Positions 29,640 to 40,011 of a DNA stretch of 64,000 nt are shown here, one piece after another. Position numbers and translations under genes: made by a program. Position 1 is the first letter of the stretch; each line of letters starts with the position of its first letter. The notes under the pieces are model-generated. The model had not been told where the DNA came from and did no database searches. It worked only from the letters and a program-made list of their open reading frames with translations. This stretch comes from an uncultured Pelagibacteraceae bacterium (GTDB lineage: Bacteria; Pseudomonadota; Alphaproteobacteria; Pelagibacterales; Pelagibacteraceae), in assembly GCA_902526645.1 (NCBI GenBank), contig CABZLS010000004.1, positions 1-64,000 on the forward strand, in the 5' to 3' direction.

Positions 29640-30008
29640 ATGGTTGATAGAATAGGAAAACCAGTTTCACAAAGGCAACTTAGAGTTGGTGAGATGATTA
29701 AACAATCTTTAAGTATGATTTTTATTAAAAATGAGGCTAAAGTTCAAGATATAGATACTAAGTCAATAACTGTTACTGAGGTAAGAATGAGTCAAGATTT
29801 AAAAATTGCAAAAGCTTATGTTTTACCATTAGGAGGTAAAAATGCTGATGAAGTAATTGAAAAATTAAAAAAAAATGCATTTTTTATTAGAAAAATATTA
29901 TCACAAAAAATAATCATGAAATTTTTACCAAAAATACTCTTTAGAAAAGATGAATCTTTTGAGTATGCGGAAAAAATCGAAAACTTAATTAAACAAACAA
30001 ATAAATAG
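29640..30008 (+). CDS. rbfA: Ribosome-binding factor A
   Basis: RbfA is a KH-fold protein for 30S maturation. The N-terminal QRQLRVGEMIKQSLSMIF, the central VRMSQDLKIAKAYVLPLG and the late FLPKILFRKDESFEYAEKIE match the family. The length of 122 is typical. It begins one base after the infB stop. truB, usually next, is absent, and rpsO follows after 11 bases. Confidence 0.94.
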   Translation: MVDRIGKPVSQRQLRVGEMIKQSLSMIFIKNEAKVQDIDTKSITVTEVRMSQDLKIAKAYVLPLGGKNADEVIEKLKKNAFFIRKILSQKIIMKFLPKILFRKDESFEYAEKIENLIKQTNK

Positions 30009-30019
30009 GAAAGCTATAT

Positions 30020-30268
30020 ATGAATAAAAGAGCAAAAGATTTAGCAATGCATGAGAGGGATACAGGATCATCTGAAATTCAAATTGCTTTGTTAACAGAT
30101 AAAATAGAGGTACTTTCAAAACATATTAAAAAGTTTAAAAAAGATAAACATTCCTCTGTTGGATTACTTAAAGCTGTAAATAAGAGAAAAAAATTGTTAG
30201 ATTATCTTAAAAGAAACAAGATGGATTCTTACAAGAATGTACTTTCAAAATTAAATTTGAGAAAGTAA
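30020..30268 (+). CDS. rpsO: 30S ribosomal protein S15
   Basis: S15 binds the central domain of 16S rRNA. Hallmarks are RDTGSSEIQIALLTDKI (about 13-29), HSSVGLLKAVNKRKKLLDYLKR (about 49-69) and the C-terminal LNLRK. At 82 residues it is about seven shorter than most, with the loss confined to the first helix before DTGS. An AGGAAAG ribosome site precedes the ATG. Confidence 0.97.
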   Translation: MNKRAKDLAMHERDTGSSEIQIALLTDKIEVLSKHIKKFKKDKHSSVGLLKAVNKRKKLLDYLKRNKMDSYKNVLSKLNLRK

Positions 30269-30284
30269 ATTTAGGATATATTAA

Positions 30285-30323
30285 ATGAGATGGAACGAAA
30301 TGAACGAAAAGAAATGGAAATGA
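30285..30323 (+). CDS. Possible 12-codon leader ORF coupled to pnp
   Basis: A short frame [12 protein letters not shown] ends in TGA at 30321-30323, one base before the pnp ATG. It has its own AGGA site at 30273-30276, eight bases upstream, while pnp itself has only a weak GGA. This geometry would let terminating ribosomes reinitiate at pnp. The purine-rich GAAATG repeats here could also merely be a ribosome standby site. Confidence 0.35.
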   Translation: MRWNEMNEKKWK

Positions 30324-30324
30324 A

Positions 30325-32391
30325 ATGTTTAAAATATATAAGAAGGAAATTGAAGTAGCAGGTAAGAAAATAAGTTTAGAAACAGGAAAGGTGGCAAGAC
30401 AGGCAGATGGAGCAATTGTAGCAACATGTGGAGAGACAGTCGTTTTAGCAACAGTGGTGGGAGCAAAAAAAATAAATCCTGATGTGGATTATTTTCCATT
30501 ATCTGTAAACTATCAAGAAAAATACTACGCAGCTGGAAAAATTCCAGGCGGATACTTTAAAAGAGAAGCAAGACCAACTGAGAGCGAGACATTAATTTCT
30601 AGATTAATTGATAGACCAATTAGACCGTTGTTTCCTGATGAATTTAAAAATGAAGTTCAATTGCTACCAACAGTAATTTCATATGATAAAGAAAATGAAG
30701 CAGATATTTTATCAATCATAGCTTCATCAGCAGCATTAGCCATATCAGGAATGCCTTTTATGGGTCCGGTTGGAGCTTCTAGAGTTGGATTTATTGATGG
30801 AAAGTATGTTTTGAATCCCTCAAAAGCTGAGTTAGAAAAATCAAAACTTGATTTGGTTGTGGCAGGTACGAAAGATGCTGTACTAATGGTTGAGTCAGAA
30901 GCAAACGGTTTAACAGAGGAAGAAATGTTAAATGCGGTAAAATTTGGTCACGAAGGCTTTTTGCCTATAATTCAAATGATAGATGAACTTGCAAAAGAAT
31001 GCAGAAAATCTAATTGGATAGTTGAAAAGAAAGATCTGTCTGAAGTTAAGAAAAAACTCGAGGAAACTTTTACAAAAGATCTTCAAAAAGCTTTTGCTAC
31101 AAGAGATAAACAAGATAGATCAAACCAAATTTCAGAAATAACTGATAAAGCTAAAAAACTTTATGAGGATAACGAAAATTATACAGATCTAGATGTAAAT
31201 TCTGAACTCAAAAAGATAGAAAAATCAATTGTAAGAACAGACATATTAAAAAATAAAAATAGAATTGATGGTAGGGGTTTGTCTGATGTAAGGCCAATCT
31301 CATGTGAGGTCGGTGTTTTGCCAAGAACACATGGTTCTGCTTTATTTACTAGAGGAGAAACACAAGCAATTGTAACAGCTACTCTAGGCACATCTGATGA
31401 TGAACAAAGAATTGAAAGTTTAGATGGATTACAAAGAGAAAGATTTATGCTTCACTATAACTTTCCACCATTTTCAGTTGGGGAAACAGGTAGAATTGGA
31501 ACTGGAAGAAGAGAAATAGGACATGGAAAACTAGCATGGAGAGCAATTCATTCTTCATTACCATCAAAAGAAACATTTCCTTATACTTTTAGAGTTGTTT
31601 CTGAAATTACAGAGTCAAATGGTTCATCTTCAATGGCTACTGTTTGTGGAACCTCACTTGCTTTAATGGATGCTGGTGTGCCAATAAAAGAACCAGTTGC
31701 AGGTATAGCAATGGGATTAATTAAAGAAGGAGATGATTTTTCTGTTTTATCAGATATTTTAGGTGATGAAGATCACTTAGGTGATATGGACTTTAAAGTT
31801 GCTGGAACTAAAGATGGGATTACTTCCCTTCAAATGGATATTAAAATTACAGGTATTACCTTTGAAATTATGGAACAGGCATTAAGTCAAGCTAAAGACG
31901 GAAGAGTTCATATATTAGGAGAGATGAATAAAGCATTATCAGCTTCAAGAGCAGATGTTGGAAAACATACTCCAAAAATGGAAAAAATTAATGTTGATAA
32001 AAAAGATATCGCTGCAGTAATTGGTAAAGGTGGAGCAACAATTAGAGAGATTGTTGAAAAATCTGGTGCTAAAGTAGATGTTAATGATGAAGGAATTGTA
32101 ACAGTTTCTGCTCCAGATGAAGAGTCTAGAAACGTTGCTATGCAGATGATTAAAGACATCACAGCTAAAGCTGAATTGAATAAAATTTATTCAGGCAAAG
32201 TAATGAAGATTATGGAGTTTGGTGCATTTGTAAATTTCTTAGGAAAACAAGATGGACTAGTACATATTTCAGAACTTGCAGATAAAAGAGTAGCTAAAGT
32301 TACTGATGTTGTCAAAGAAGGTGATGAGGTAAAAGTAAAAGTGATTGGATTTGATAGAGGAAAGGTAAAACTTTCTATCAAACAAGCTTAG
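30325..32391 (+). CDS. pnp: Polynucleotide phosphorylase
   Basis: PNPase is a phosphorolytic 3'-5' exoribonuclease of the RNA degradosome. Two RNase PH cores are visible: residues 1-220 ([31 protein letters not shown]) and about 310-545 ([31 protein letters not shown]). A KH domain ([20 protein letters not shown]) and an S1 domain ([17 protein letters not shown]) end the protein at 688 residues, with almost no tail. rpsO-pnp is the classical order. Confidence 0.98.
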   Translation: MFKIYKKEIEVAGKKISLETGKVARQADGAIVATCGETVVLATVVGAKKINPDVDYFPLSVNYQEKYYAAGKIPGGYFKREARPTESETLISRLIDRPIRPLFPDEFKNEVQLLPTVISYDKENEADILSIIASSAALAISGMPFMGPVGASRVGFIDGKYVLNPSKAELEKSKLDLVVAGTKDAVLMVESEANGLTEEEMLNAVKFGHEGFLPIIQMIDELAKECRKSNWIVEKKDLSEVKKKLEETFTKDLQKAFATRDKQDRSNQISEITDKAKKLYEDNENYTDLDVNSELKKIEKSIVRTDILKNKNRIDGRGLSDVRPISCEVGVLPRTHGSALFTRGETQAIVTATLGTSDDEQRIESLDGLQRERFMLHYNFPPFSVGETGRIGTGRREIGHGKLAWRAIHSSLPSKETFPYTFRVVSEITESNGSSSMATVCGTSLALMDAGVPIKEPVAGIAMGLIKEGDDFSVLSDILGDEDHLGDMDFKVAGTKDGITSLQMDIKITGITFEIMEQALSQAKDGRVHILGEMNKALSASRADVGKHTPKMEKINVDKKDIAAVIGKGGATIREIVEKSGAKVDVNDEGIVTVSAPDEESRNVAMQMIKDITAKAELNKIYSGKVMKIMEFGAFVNFLGKQDGLVHISELADKRVAKVTDVVKEGDEVKVKVIGFDRGKVKLSIKQA

Positions 32392-32438
32392 GTTTAAAAT
32401 GTAAATCAAGAAATAAGTAGAATAATTAAAATTATTTT

Positions 32439-34673
32439 ATGAGAGTTGCTGTTTTAAGTTTGATTATTTTATTATTTTTATTTAACAGTAATAAAGTTTA
32501 TTCAGGCACAGTTACTATGCCTTCAACTTTAACAACTGATACAACTGATTTTGTTTTATTATCAAGTTCAGGAACAACACCTAGTATTAGTGGTTACACA
32601 GGAACCCTTCTTGTTTCAGCTGTAGCATCGGATGGAAATATAAAGGTAACGTCTGTAACTAATTTAATGCAGGCAGCGGGCTATTGTAATTATACAAGTG
32701 ATAATTCAAGTGTACCTTCTCAGTGTACAGGTAATTCTCTTACAGAAATAGGTTTTAGAGGAACACAAGATGATATCAATAATGCACTTGCAACATTATC
32801 ATTCAAAGGCGATGGTGCTGCTGGATCACCTACAATTACTGTTGCTGTAACTCCAGCAGGTACTAATTATTTTTCAGGCAATGGTCATTATTATCAACTT
32901 GTAACGGGAAATATTAATTGGACCAATGCAAAAACTGCAGCAGAGGCATCAACTTACGAAGGTTTAACAGGTTATCTTGTAACAATTACAAGTGCAGCTG
33001 AAAATAATTTTATTAAAAATAAAATTGCTACCAATACTTGGATTGGTGGATCTGACGATGCAACGCATACATCTAATACCCATCCAGCAATAACTAGTGG
33101 TGGTGCAGGTAATTCTACTCCACATGGACTAGCTGGCGAGGGTACTTGGGAATGGGTTTCTGGACCAGATAATGGAAAAACTTTTCACTGCCAGGAAAAA
33201 ATTGAACCTAAAGCTGATCCTGCTCATCCAGATTGCACGGTAGCATCAGGATATGAATATGTAAATTGGCTAACTAATGAACCTAATGACCATAATAGTG
33301 ATAAAGATGGGCAAGAAAATTGTGCTCATATGTATGGCTCTGGAGACAACAAAGGTAAATGGAATGATTTACCTTGTACTAATACAGTTGGAGCATATGT
33401 AATTGAATATGGTGGAACAGCTGGTGAAAGTGCAACAGTAAGCGGTCAAACAACATTAACAATTAATTCAACTGAAGCTAGCGGTAGTACTTACACCGCG
33501 TTCAATGATAAACAAGTAAGTGGAATGATAAACGCTCAAACAGAATATGCTAAAAGATTTATGTTTAATACTACCAATCAAGTCATGCGTAGAATGGAAC
33601 AGTTTAGAAGAGTTGGAATTAATAAATCAACTCGAATTAAAGATATGAGATTAACTCTTGCCAATGATCAAAATAATTATAATAAACAAATACCAACTGA
33701 ATTATTTGATTATTACATTGATGAATATAAAAATTTATCTGCAAAAAATGTTGATGATTTAATTAGTAAACTTCCATTAACAAAATATTTAAAAGAAAAT
33801 TATAATATGACACCCAAGGATTGGGCATTTTGGACAGCTGGCTCAATTAATAAGGGTAGACTTAATCTTAGTTCAGTTGGTGATTTAGGAATAATAAATA
33901 GAACTGAGAGTTTTATAGTGGGTGCAGATGTTAATTATGATAAAGGTTCTTTATTTGGACTTGCTTTGAGGCATGAAGATGATCAATCTGATATAGGCAT
34001 GAAGGATAGTACTGGATTTTTAGCAAGATCTGATAATTTTTCCATTTATAATACCTGGCAAGGATCTGAAAAAAATTATATTGATTCTTTTTTAGGATTT
34101 GGAAAAACTACTTACGCTACAACACGTATTGTTGACATGTCAAACCCTTCTAATGTTGTAAAAGGTAAATTCAAAGCAAAACAAGTTTTTGGTTCGGTTA
34201 AATATAATTTCAAGAATGTCCATAAAGATTATAAATTTCACAATTATTCCAAGTTTGATTTTGGTTTTGTAAATTTTGATGGATATTCTGAGACAGGTAG
34301 CAGTATTTCAAAGTTAAAATTTGGTAAAAGAGAACTTGAAACATCATCAATTTCTGTAGGATCTGCCATTGAGAAAGAAATATATCTTACCGACTCATTA
34401 TTTATTCCTTATTTTAAGTTAGATTTTAGTAAGGATCTTACAGATGGATCAGATATACAAGCTAACTATGTTGGTAATACCACCAAATATAACACTACTA
34501 TTGATAAAAACTTTAGCTCAATGATAATTTTCGAAACCGGATTTGATTGGTTTTTTGATAATGGGTGGAATATTAAATCTGTTATTAGTAGAACTGATAA
34601 AGATGGCGTAGGACACGAAAATTTATTAGAGTTAAGAGCTGTTAGATCGAGACAAAACTTATATAAAAATTAA
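32439..34673 (+). CDS. Secreted C-type lectin fused to an autotransporter-like beta barrel
   Basis: A signal peptide (about 1-22, ending KVYSG) leads a Ser/Thr/Gly-rich beta region (about 24-145, cadherin-like pattern TLSFKGDGAAGSPTITVAV). A C-type lectin domain spans about 149-325: YYQLVTGNINWTNAKTAAEA, WIGGSDD, WEWVSGP, then EPN (281-283) and WND (308-310). EPN plus WND is the calcium site that in animal lectins favours mannose-type sugars. From about 440 to the end the alternating pattern WAFWTAGSINKGRLN onward resembles an autotransporter barrel, though the last residue is not the usual aromatic. Likely surface exposed; the ligand is unknown. Its stop interlocks with fabI. Confidence 0.8.
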   Translation: MRVAVLSLIILLFLFNSNKVYSGTVTMPSTLTTDTTDFVLLSSSGTTPSISGYTGTLLVSAVASDGNIKVTSVTNLMQAAGYCNYTSDNSSVPSQCTGNSLTEIGFRGTQDDINNALATLSFKGDGAAGSPTITVAVTPAGTNYFSGNGHYYQLVTGNINWTNAKTAAEASTYEGLTGYLVTITSAAENNFIKNKIATNTWIGGSDDATHTSNTHPAITSGGAGNSTPHGLAGEGTWEWVSGPDNGKTFHCQEKIEPKADPAHPDCTVASGYEYVNWLTNEPNDHNSDKDGQENCAHMYGSGDNKGKWNDLPCTNTVGAYVIEYGGTAGESATVSGQTTLTINSTEASGSTYTAFNDKQVSGMINAQTEYAKRFMFNTTNQVMRRMEQFRRVGINKSTRIKDMRLTLANDQNNYNKQIPTELFDYYIDEYKNLSAKNVDDLISKLPLTKYLKENYNMTPKDWAFWTAGSINKGRLNLSSVGDLGIINRTESFIVGADVNYDKGSLFGLALRHEDDQSDIGMKDSTGFLARSDNFSIYNTWQGSEKNYIDSFLGFGKTTYATTRIVDMSNPSNVVKGKFKAKQVFGSVKYNFKNVHKDYKFHNYSKFDFGFVNFDGYSETGSSISKLKFGKRELETSSISVGSAIEKEIYLTDSLFIPYFKLDFSKDLTDGSDIQANYVGNTTKYNTTIDKNFSSMIIFETGFDWFFDNGWNIKSVISRTDKDGVGHENLLELRAVRSRQNLYKN

Positions 34674-35455
34674 GTAATATTTTTAGGATCTGGCATACCT
34701 ACTTTATTATAGCCAGCATCTACGTAGTGAATTTCACCAGTAACACCATTTGCAAGCTCACTTAAAAGATACAATGCTGAATTTCCAACATCATGAATAT
34801 CAACATTTCTTTTTAGGAATGAGTGGTCTTCATTCCATTTATATAAAAATTTTGCATCACCAATAGCAGAAGCTGCTAAGGTTTTAATAGGTCCAGCACT
34901 TATTGCATTTACTCTTATACCTTTGGCACCCAAATCTCTGGCTAAGTATTTGACACTAGCTTCTAATGCTGATTTACAAACGCCCATTACATTATAATTT
35001 GGAATAGCTTTAGTAGACTCGTAAGTTAACGTAAGAAGACTTCCACCTTGTTTCATTACTTTTGATGCTTCTTTTGCAACTTCTGTAAATGAAAAACAAG
35101 AGATTAACATACTCCTTAAAAAATTTTCTCTTGTAGTATTTAAATACTCACCTGATAATTCTGATTTATCCGAAAAAGCAACTGCGTGGACTACAAAATC
35201 GATTTCTCCCCATTTAGATTTAATTTCCTCAAATAATTTTACCACTTCTTCTTTTTTTTCAACATCACAACTAAATATTACTTTTGAGTTCAATTTTTCA
35301 GCTAAAGGAACAACTCTTTTCTTAAGAGCGTCGCCTAAATATGTGAATGCTAATTCAGCTCCTGCCTCAGCAAGTTTTTGAGATATACCCCAGGCGATAG
35401 ATCTTTCATTAGCAACACCCATGATCAATCCTTTTTTACCTTTCATTAAATTCAT
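34670..35455 (-). CDS. fabI: Enoyl-[acyl-carrier-protein] reductase (NADH), FabI
   Basis: FabI completes each round of fatty-acid elongation. The short-chain dehydrogenase fold opens with GLIMGVANERSIAWGISQKLA, typical of FabI. The catalytic region is TYESTKAIPNYNVMGVCKSALE (about 150-170) with the Tyr and Lys. RVNAISAGPIKTLAAS follows. The length of 261 is normal. It is the last gene of fabA-fabB-fabI, two bases after fabB. Confidence 0.97.
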   Translation of the reverse strand: MNLMKGKKGLIMGVANERSIAWGISQKLAEAGAELAFTYLGDALKKRVVPLAEKLNSKVIFSCDVEKKEEVVKLFEEIKSKWGEIDFVVHAVAFSDKSELSGEYLNTTRENFLRSMLISCFSFTEVAKEASKVMKQGGSLLTLTYESTKAIPNYNVMGVCKSALEASVKYLARDLGAKGIRVNAISAGPIKTLAASAIGDAKFLYKWNEDHSFLKRNVDIHDVGNSALYLLSELANGVTGEIHYVDAGYNKVGMPDPKNIT

Positions 35456-35457
35456 AA

Positions 35458-36669
35458 TTAAACCTTCTCAAAAATTAAAGCAGCATTAGTACCACCAAAA
35501 CCAAAACTATTAGACATTACAGTATTTAAATTTGTTCCTGTTTCAGTTTTTGCAATAATTGGGAATTTTTTAGCCTCTTCATCCATTTCATTTATATTTG
35601 CTGAACCAGCAATAAAATTGTTTTTCATCATTATTAAACAATAAATTGCTTCATGAACAGATGCTGCACCTAATGGATGTCCTGATAACGATTTAGTTGA
35701 ACTTATTTTTGGAATATCATCACCAAAAGTTTTTCTTACAGCATTTAATTCTGTTATATCCCCGACTGGTGTAGATGTTCCATGAGTATTAATATAGTCA
35801 ATTTTATTTTTTGCAGTTGCCATTGCCATTTTCATACACCTAACTGCTCCTTCACCTGAGGGTGCCACCATATCATATCCATCAGAAGTTGCTCCATAAC
35901 CAGTTAATTCTGCATAAATTTTAGCACCCCTGGCTTTTGCATGTTCGTATTCTTCAAGAACTAGAACACCACCACCACCGGCAATCACAAAACCATCCCT
36001 AGTTTTGTCATATGCTCTTGATGCTGTCTCAGGAGTATCATTATATTTAGATGATAAAGCTGTCATAGCATCAAACATTGCAGTCATTGCCCAATGAATT
36101 TCCTCACTTCCACCTGCGAATACTATATCTTGCTTTCCCATTTGAATTAATTCCATCGAATTTCCAATACAATGACCACTTGTTGCACAAGCAGAACTCA
36201 TTGTGTAGTTCGTTCCTTTAATTTTAAATGGAACAGCGAGAGTAGCAGATGCAGTGCTTGCCATCGTTCTTGGAACAATAAATGGACCCATTAATTTTGG
36301 AGTTTTAGCTCTAGTTTTATCTGCAGCTAAAATTACATTCTCAATTGAAGGGCCTCCAGAACCCATTACAATTCCTGTTTTAAAATTGCTCACATCTTTT
36401 TCTTCTAAACCAGAATCTGTTATTGCTTCTTTCATCGCAATATAATTATAAGCTGAGCCTGATCCCATAAATCTAATAGTTTTTCTGTCTATATAATCTT
36501 CAAGTTTAATTTTTGGTTTTCCGTGAACATGACTTTTAAGATTATGCTCCTTATATTCCTCAGAAAAAGATATCCCAGATTTTGAATTAAGTAGTGATTC
36601 ATAAACTTCTGATTGATTATTTCCTAAACAAGAAACAATACCTAATCCTGTTACAACTACTTTTCTCAT
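35458..36669 (-). CDS. fabB: 3-oxoacyl-ACP synthase I (beta-ketoacyl-ACP synthase), FabB
   Basis: FabB condenses malonyl-ACP with acyl-ACP and is needed for unsaturated chains along with FabA. Active-site cysteine lies in [12 protein letters not shown] (about 160-171); the two histidines are in [11 protein letters not shown] and [14 protein letters not shown]. The C-terminal [18 protein letters not shown] is diagnostic. The length of 403 is normal. It overlaps the fabA stop by one base. Confidence 0.97.
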   Translation of the reverse strand: MRKVVVTGLGIVSCLGNNQSEVYESLLNSKSGISFSEEYKEHNLKSHVHGKPKIKLEDYIDRKTIRFMGSGSAYNYIAMKEAITDSGLEEKDVSNFKTGIVMGSGGPSIENVILAADKTRAKTPKLMGPFIVPRTMASTASATLAVPFKIKGTNYTMSSACATSGHCIGNSMELIQMGKQDIVFAGGSEEIHWAMTAMFDAMTALSSKYNDTPETASRAYDKTRDGFVIAGGGGVLVLEEYEHAKARGAKIYAELTGYGATSDGYDMVAPSGEGAVRCMKMAMATAKNKIDYINTHGTSTPVGDITELNAVRKTFGDDIPKISSTKSLSGHPLGAASVHEAIYCLIMMKNNFIAGSANINEMDEEAKKFPIIAKTETGTNLNTVMSNSFGFGGTNAALIFEKV

Positions 36670-37169
36670 TATTTAAATAATCCCACTTTCAAACTGTCTG
36701 CTGAATAAATCTTTTTTCCATCTGCTAAAACAACCCCATTAGCGAGACCCACAGTTGTTCCTCCAGGAGACATAATTTTTTTCATATCAATTTCATATTT
36801 TACTAATTTAGCATTTTGTAAAACTTCCCCAGTAAATTTTACTGTCCCAACGCCTAATGCTCTTCCTTTCCCAGGGTTTCCTATCCAACCTAAATAAAAA
36901 CCAACCAGTTGCCACATGGCATCAAGTCCTAAACAACCAGGCATAACAGGATCCTCTTTGAAATGACAATTAAAAAACCAGAGATCATTTTTTATATCCA
37001 ATTCAGCTTTAAGAGAACCTTTTTTAAATGCACCATTGCTATCATTAATCTCTGTAATTCTATCAAACATTAGCATCGGTGGAAGAGGTAACTTTGCATT
37101 TCCTCTACCAAATAATTGGCCATTTCCACAATTAATAAGTTCATCATATGAGTATGAATTTTTTTTCAT
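36669..37169 (-). CDS. fabA: 3-hydroxydecanoyl-ACP dehydratase/isomerase, FabA
   Basis: FabA introduces the cis double bond of unsaturated fatty acids. The hotdog fold contains [12 protein letters not shown] (about 31-42), the catalytic histidine in [20 protein letters not shown] (about 69-88) and the family aspartate in the same stretch. At 166 residues it is slightly short. It heads fabA-fabB-fabI and diverges from irr, as in other alphaproteobacteria. Its promoter overlaps an ICE-like box. Confidence 0.97.
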   Translation of the reverse strand: MKKNSYSYDELINCGNGQLFGRGNAKLPLPPMLMFDRITEINDSNGAFKKGSLKAELDIKNDLWFFNCHFKEDPVMPGCLGLDAMWQLVGFYLGWIGNPGKGRALGVGTVKFTGEVLQNAKLVKYEIDMKKIMSPGGTTVGLANGVVLADGKKIYSADSLKVGLFK

Positions 37170-37209
37170 AAAATAGAATACTCTTATTTACTTGATTTTA
37201 TCTACATAT

Positions 37210-37238
37210 AATATACTTTTAATACTAGATTAGAACAA
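37210..37238 (-). promoter_or_regulatory. Candidate promoter of the fabA-fabB-fabI operon
   Basis: On the minus strand TTGTTC (37233-37238), a 17-base spacer and TATATT (37210-37215) form a good housekeeping-type promoter about 40 bases upstream of the fabA ATG. The -35 hexamer lies inside the ICE-like box at 37229-37245. Confidence 0.55.
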
Positions 37239-37245
37239 TTATAAC
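37229..37245 (+). promoter_or_regulatory. ICE-like box in the fabA/irr intergenic region (site 1)
   Basis: The site reads ATTAGAACAATTATAAC, matching 11 of 14 fixed positions of the Irr iron-control element TTTAGAA-N3-TTCTAAA. It covers the fabA -35 hexamer on one strand and a TATAAC that could be the irr -10 on the other. It shares TTAGAA-N3-TTATAA exactly with site 2 near katG. Confidence 0.5.
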
Positions 37246-37263
37246 TAACAACACATTTAATGT

Positions 37264-37662
37264 ATGAAATATATTGAAAAATTAAGAAATTCTGGCCTTA
37301 GACCCACAAAACAAAGGCTTCAAATATGTGAAGTCTTGTTTGATACTAAACAAACATTTCATTTTACTATTAATGATTTAGCAAAGAAAATAAAAGATCA
37401 ATTAGATAACAGAATATCTTTAGCAACAATTTATAATACAGTTCACGCTTTTGAAAAAAAAGGATATTTAAAGCAAATTCCTATTAACTCTAATCAAACC
37501 TATTTTGACACCAACATCTCAGATCATCATCACTTCTACGATTTAAATGAGGAAAAATTAATTGATTTAGAAAATTCAGATGTGGGACCTATAAATATAA
37601 AAAGAAAAATTAATGGAAAAAAAATTAAATCTGTTGAAGTTCTAGTAAAACTTGAGGATTAA
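37264..37662 (+). CDS. irr: Irr-type Fur-family transcriptional regulator
   Basis: A 132-residue Fur-superfamily protein. The N-terminal LRNSGLRPTKQRLQICEVLF and recognition helix ISLATIYNTVHAFEKKGYL (about 50-68) are typical, and the metal or haem loop DHHHFYDLNEEKLIDLEN (about 91-108) has the histidine triplet of Irr. Irr reports haem/iron status in alphaproteobacteria. The irr | fabA-fabB-fabI arrangement is the ancestral context. Two ICE-like boxes flank the gene, suggesting autoregulation and control of katG. PerR is the less likely alternative. Confidence 0.88.
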   Translation: MKYIEKLRNSGLRPTKQRLQICEVLFDTKQTFHFTINDLAKKIKDQLDNRISLATIYNTVHAFEKKGYLKQIPINSNQTYFDTNISDHHHFYDLNEEKLIDLENSDVGPINIKRKINGKKIKSVEVLVKLED

Positions 37663-37692
37663 TTTTTTGAAGTAAGCGTCATTTTTATACAA

Positions 37693-37719
37693 TTGACACC
37701 TTTTTAGAATCATTATAAA
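37693..37719 (+). promoter_or_regulatory. katG promoter overlapped by ICE-like box (site 2)
   Basis: TTGACA (37693-37698) is followed, after 15 bases, by TATAAA (37714-37719), or after 17 bases by TAAAGT. The ICE-like box TTTAGAATCATTATAAA (37703-37719) covers the -10 and matches 13 of 14 fixed Irr-element positions. A protein bound here would block RNA polymerase. The katG ribosome site AGGAGAT follows at about 37740. Confidence 0.65.
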
Positions 37720-37750
37720 GTAAATATTGCTGAATTAAAAGGAGATATCT

Positions 37751-39988
37751 ATGAGTACTGAAAATTTTAAAAACAAGTCTTTTAAGGCCAATCAAATGAG
37801 TAAATGTCCTTTTACAGGAGTAGGAACGCCAGCAAAGTTTTCTGCAGGAAGAGGTCAAACAGTTAGAGACTTTTGGCCAAATAGTTTAAATCTTAAAATT
37901 CTGAGTCAGCACTCAAATTTATCTAACCCTATGGATAAAAAATTTAGTTATGCAAAAGAATTTAAAAAACTAAATTACAAGGCATTAAAAAGAGATTTAA
38001 AAAAATTAATGACAAATTCCCAAGAATGGTGGCCAGCAGATTATGGTCATTATGGTCCATTATTTATTAGATTAGCTTGGCATGCAGCTGGAACTTACAG
38101 AACTGGTGATGGCAGAGGTGGAGCAGGAACGGGTAATCAGAGATTTGCACCACTTAATTCTTGGCCAGATAACGTTAATTTAGATAAAGCTAGATTACTT
38201 TTATGGCCTATTAAAAAGAAATATGGAAGAAAAATTTCATGGGCAGATTTATTCATACTTGTTGGAAATGTAGCTTTAGACTCTATGGGTTTTAAAACTT
38301 TTGGTTTTGGAGCTGGTAGAACTGATATTTGGGAACCAGAAGATGATATTTATTGGGGCTCAGAAAAAGAAATGTTAGGTGTGGAAAGATATAGTGGAAA
38401 GAGAGATTTAGAACAGCCATTAGGAGCTTCACATATGGGTCTAATATATGTAAATCCACAAGGTCCTGATGCTAATCCTGATCCAAAACTAGCAGCACAT
38501 GACATTAGAGAGACATTTGGAAGAATGGCTATGAATGATTATGAAACAGCGGCATTAGTTGCTGGAGGGCATACGTTTGGAAAATCTCACGGTGCAGCAT
38601 CTGAGTCTTTTAAAGGCCCGGACCCTGAGGCTTCAAGACTTCAAGATCAGTCAACAGGATGGAATAGTGGATATAAATCTGGAAAAGGTGTCGATACAAT
38701 AAGTAGTGGTATTGAGGGTGCTTGGACTCAAAATCCAATTAAATGGGATATGGGTTATTTAGATTGTTTATATGGACATGAATGGGAGCTTACAAAAAGC
38801 CCAGCTGGCGCTCATCAATGGACTCCAAAAAAAAATGGTCAAGAAATTAAAATGGTTCCTGATGCGCATCAAAAAGGTGTATTTCATCCACCAATGATGC
38901 AAACAACAGACATATCAATGAAAGTTGACCCTAACTATGGACCTATCACTAAACATTTTCACCAAAATCCAAAAGAGTTTCATGATGCTTTCGCAAGAGC
39001 TTGGTTTAAATTAACTCATAGGGACATGGGACCAAGAGTTTGCTATCTTGGTAATGAGGTTCCCAAAGAACAATTAATTTGGCAAGATCCAATTGATAAG
39101 CCAAAATATAAACTTAAATCAAAGGATATTAAAGATTTAAAAAGTAAAATCTCTAAATCAAGAATATCAATTTCAGATTTAGTTTCTACTGCATGGGCAT
39201 CAGCATCTACCTTCAGAGGCTCAGATAAAAGAGGTGGTGCTAATGGTGCAAGAATAATGTTGGAACCCCAAAAAAATTGGAAAGTGAACAATCCGAAGAA
39301 ATTATCGAATGTAATTAAAACTTTAGAAAAAATTAAAAGTAAATTTGATAGTAAAAAGAAAAGTGTTTCAATGGCAGACTTAATCGTGTTAGCTGGAGGT
39401 GTTGGTATTGAAATGGCTGCAAAAAAAGCTGGCTATAAAGCTCAGGTTCCATTTTCAGCAGGAAGGGGAGACGCGAGGCAAGATCAGACTGATATAAACT
39501 CGTTTGCTCTTCTTGAGCCACAAGCAGATGGTTTTAGAAATTATCTGAATGGCGGAGCTTCAAATGTCTCTGCAGAGGAAAAACTTATTGATAAGGCTCA
39601 GTTGATGGGTTTAACGGCTCCAGAAATGACCGCACTTTTGGGTGGAATGAGAGTATTAAACACAAACTTTGATGGTTCAAAACATGGTGTTTTTACAAAT
39701 AGACCTGGTTCTCTTACTAACGATTATTTCATAAATCTTTTAGACATGAACACCACTTGGAAAGAAGAGGATAAATCTGAACAAACATTTGTTGGGAAAG
39801 ATAGAAAAACTCAAAAAACTAAATGGAAGGCAACAAGAGTTGACTTAATTTTTGGTTCAAACTCTCAATTAAGAGCTCTTGCTGAGGTTTATGCATGCGA
39901 AGATTCAGGTGACAAATTTGTTAAAGATTTTATCAGGGCGTGGGTAAAAGTTATGAATTCTGATCGATTTGATTTAAAGTTGAACTAA
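37751..39988 (+). CDS. katG: Catalase-peroxidase KatG
   Basis: KatG is a bifunctional haem catalase/peroxidase; its peroxidase fold is duplicated, with the N-terminal half active. The distal site is [11 protein letters not shown] (about 106-116), the proximal haem ligand is in [12 protein letters not shown] (about 275-286), and the Trp-Tyr-Met adduct residues appear in [14 protein letters not shown] and GRMAMND. The length of 745 is full. The gene follows irr through an ICE-like promoter and continues into an AspH-like oxygenase after 23 bases. Confidence 0.98.
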   Translation: MSTENFKNKSFKANQMSKCPFTGVGTPAKFSAGRGQTVRDFWPNSLNLKILSQHSNLSNPMDKKFSYAKEFKKLNYKALKRDLKKLMTNSQEWWPADYGHYGPLFIRLAWHAAGTYRTGDGRGGAGTGNQRFAPLNSWPDNVNLDKARLLLWPIKKKYGRKISWADLFILVGNVALDSMGFKTFGFGAGRTDIWEPEDDIYWGSEKEMLGVERYSGKRDLEQPLGASHMGLIYVNPQGPDANPDPKLAAHDIRETFGRMAMNDYETAALVAGGHTFGKSHGAASESFKGPDPEASRLQDQSTGWNSGYKSGKGVDTISSGIEGAWTQNPIKWDMGYLDCLYGHEWELTKSPAGAHQWTPKKNGQEIKMVPDAHQKGVFHPPMMQTTDISMKVDPNYGPITKHFHQNPKEFHDAFARAWFKLTHRDMGPRVCYLGNEVPKEQLIWQDPIDKPKYKLKSKDIKDLKSKISKSRISISDLVSTAWASASTFRGSDKRGGANGARIMLEPQKNWKVNNPKKLSNVIKTLEKIKSKFDSKKKSVSMADLIVLAGGVGIEMAAKKAGYKAQVPFSAGRGDARQDQTDINSFALLEPQADGFRNYLNGGASNVSAEEKLIDKAQLMGLTAPEMTALLGGMRVLNTNFDGSKHGVFTNRPGSLTNDYFINLLDMNTTWKEEDKSEQTFVGKDRKTQKTKWKATRVDLIFGSNSQLRALAEVYACEDSGDKFVKDFIRAWVKVMNSDRFDLKLN

Positions 39989-40011
39989 TTTTTTAATGCG
40001 GGACAAAAAAT

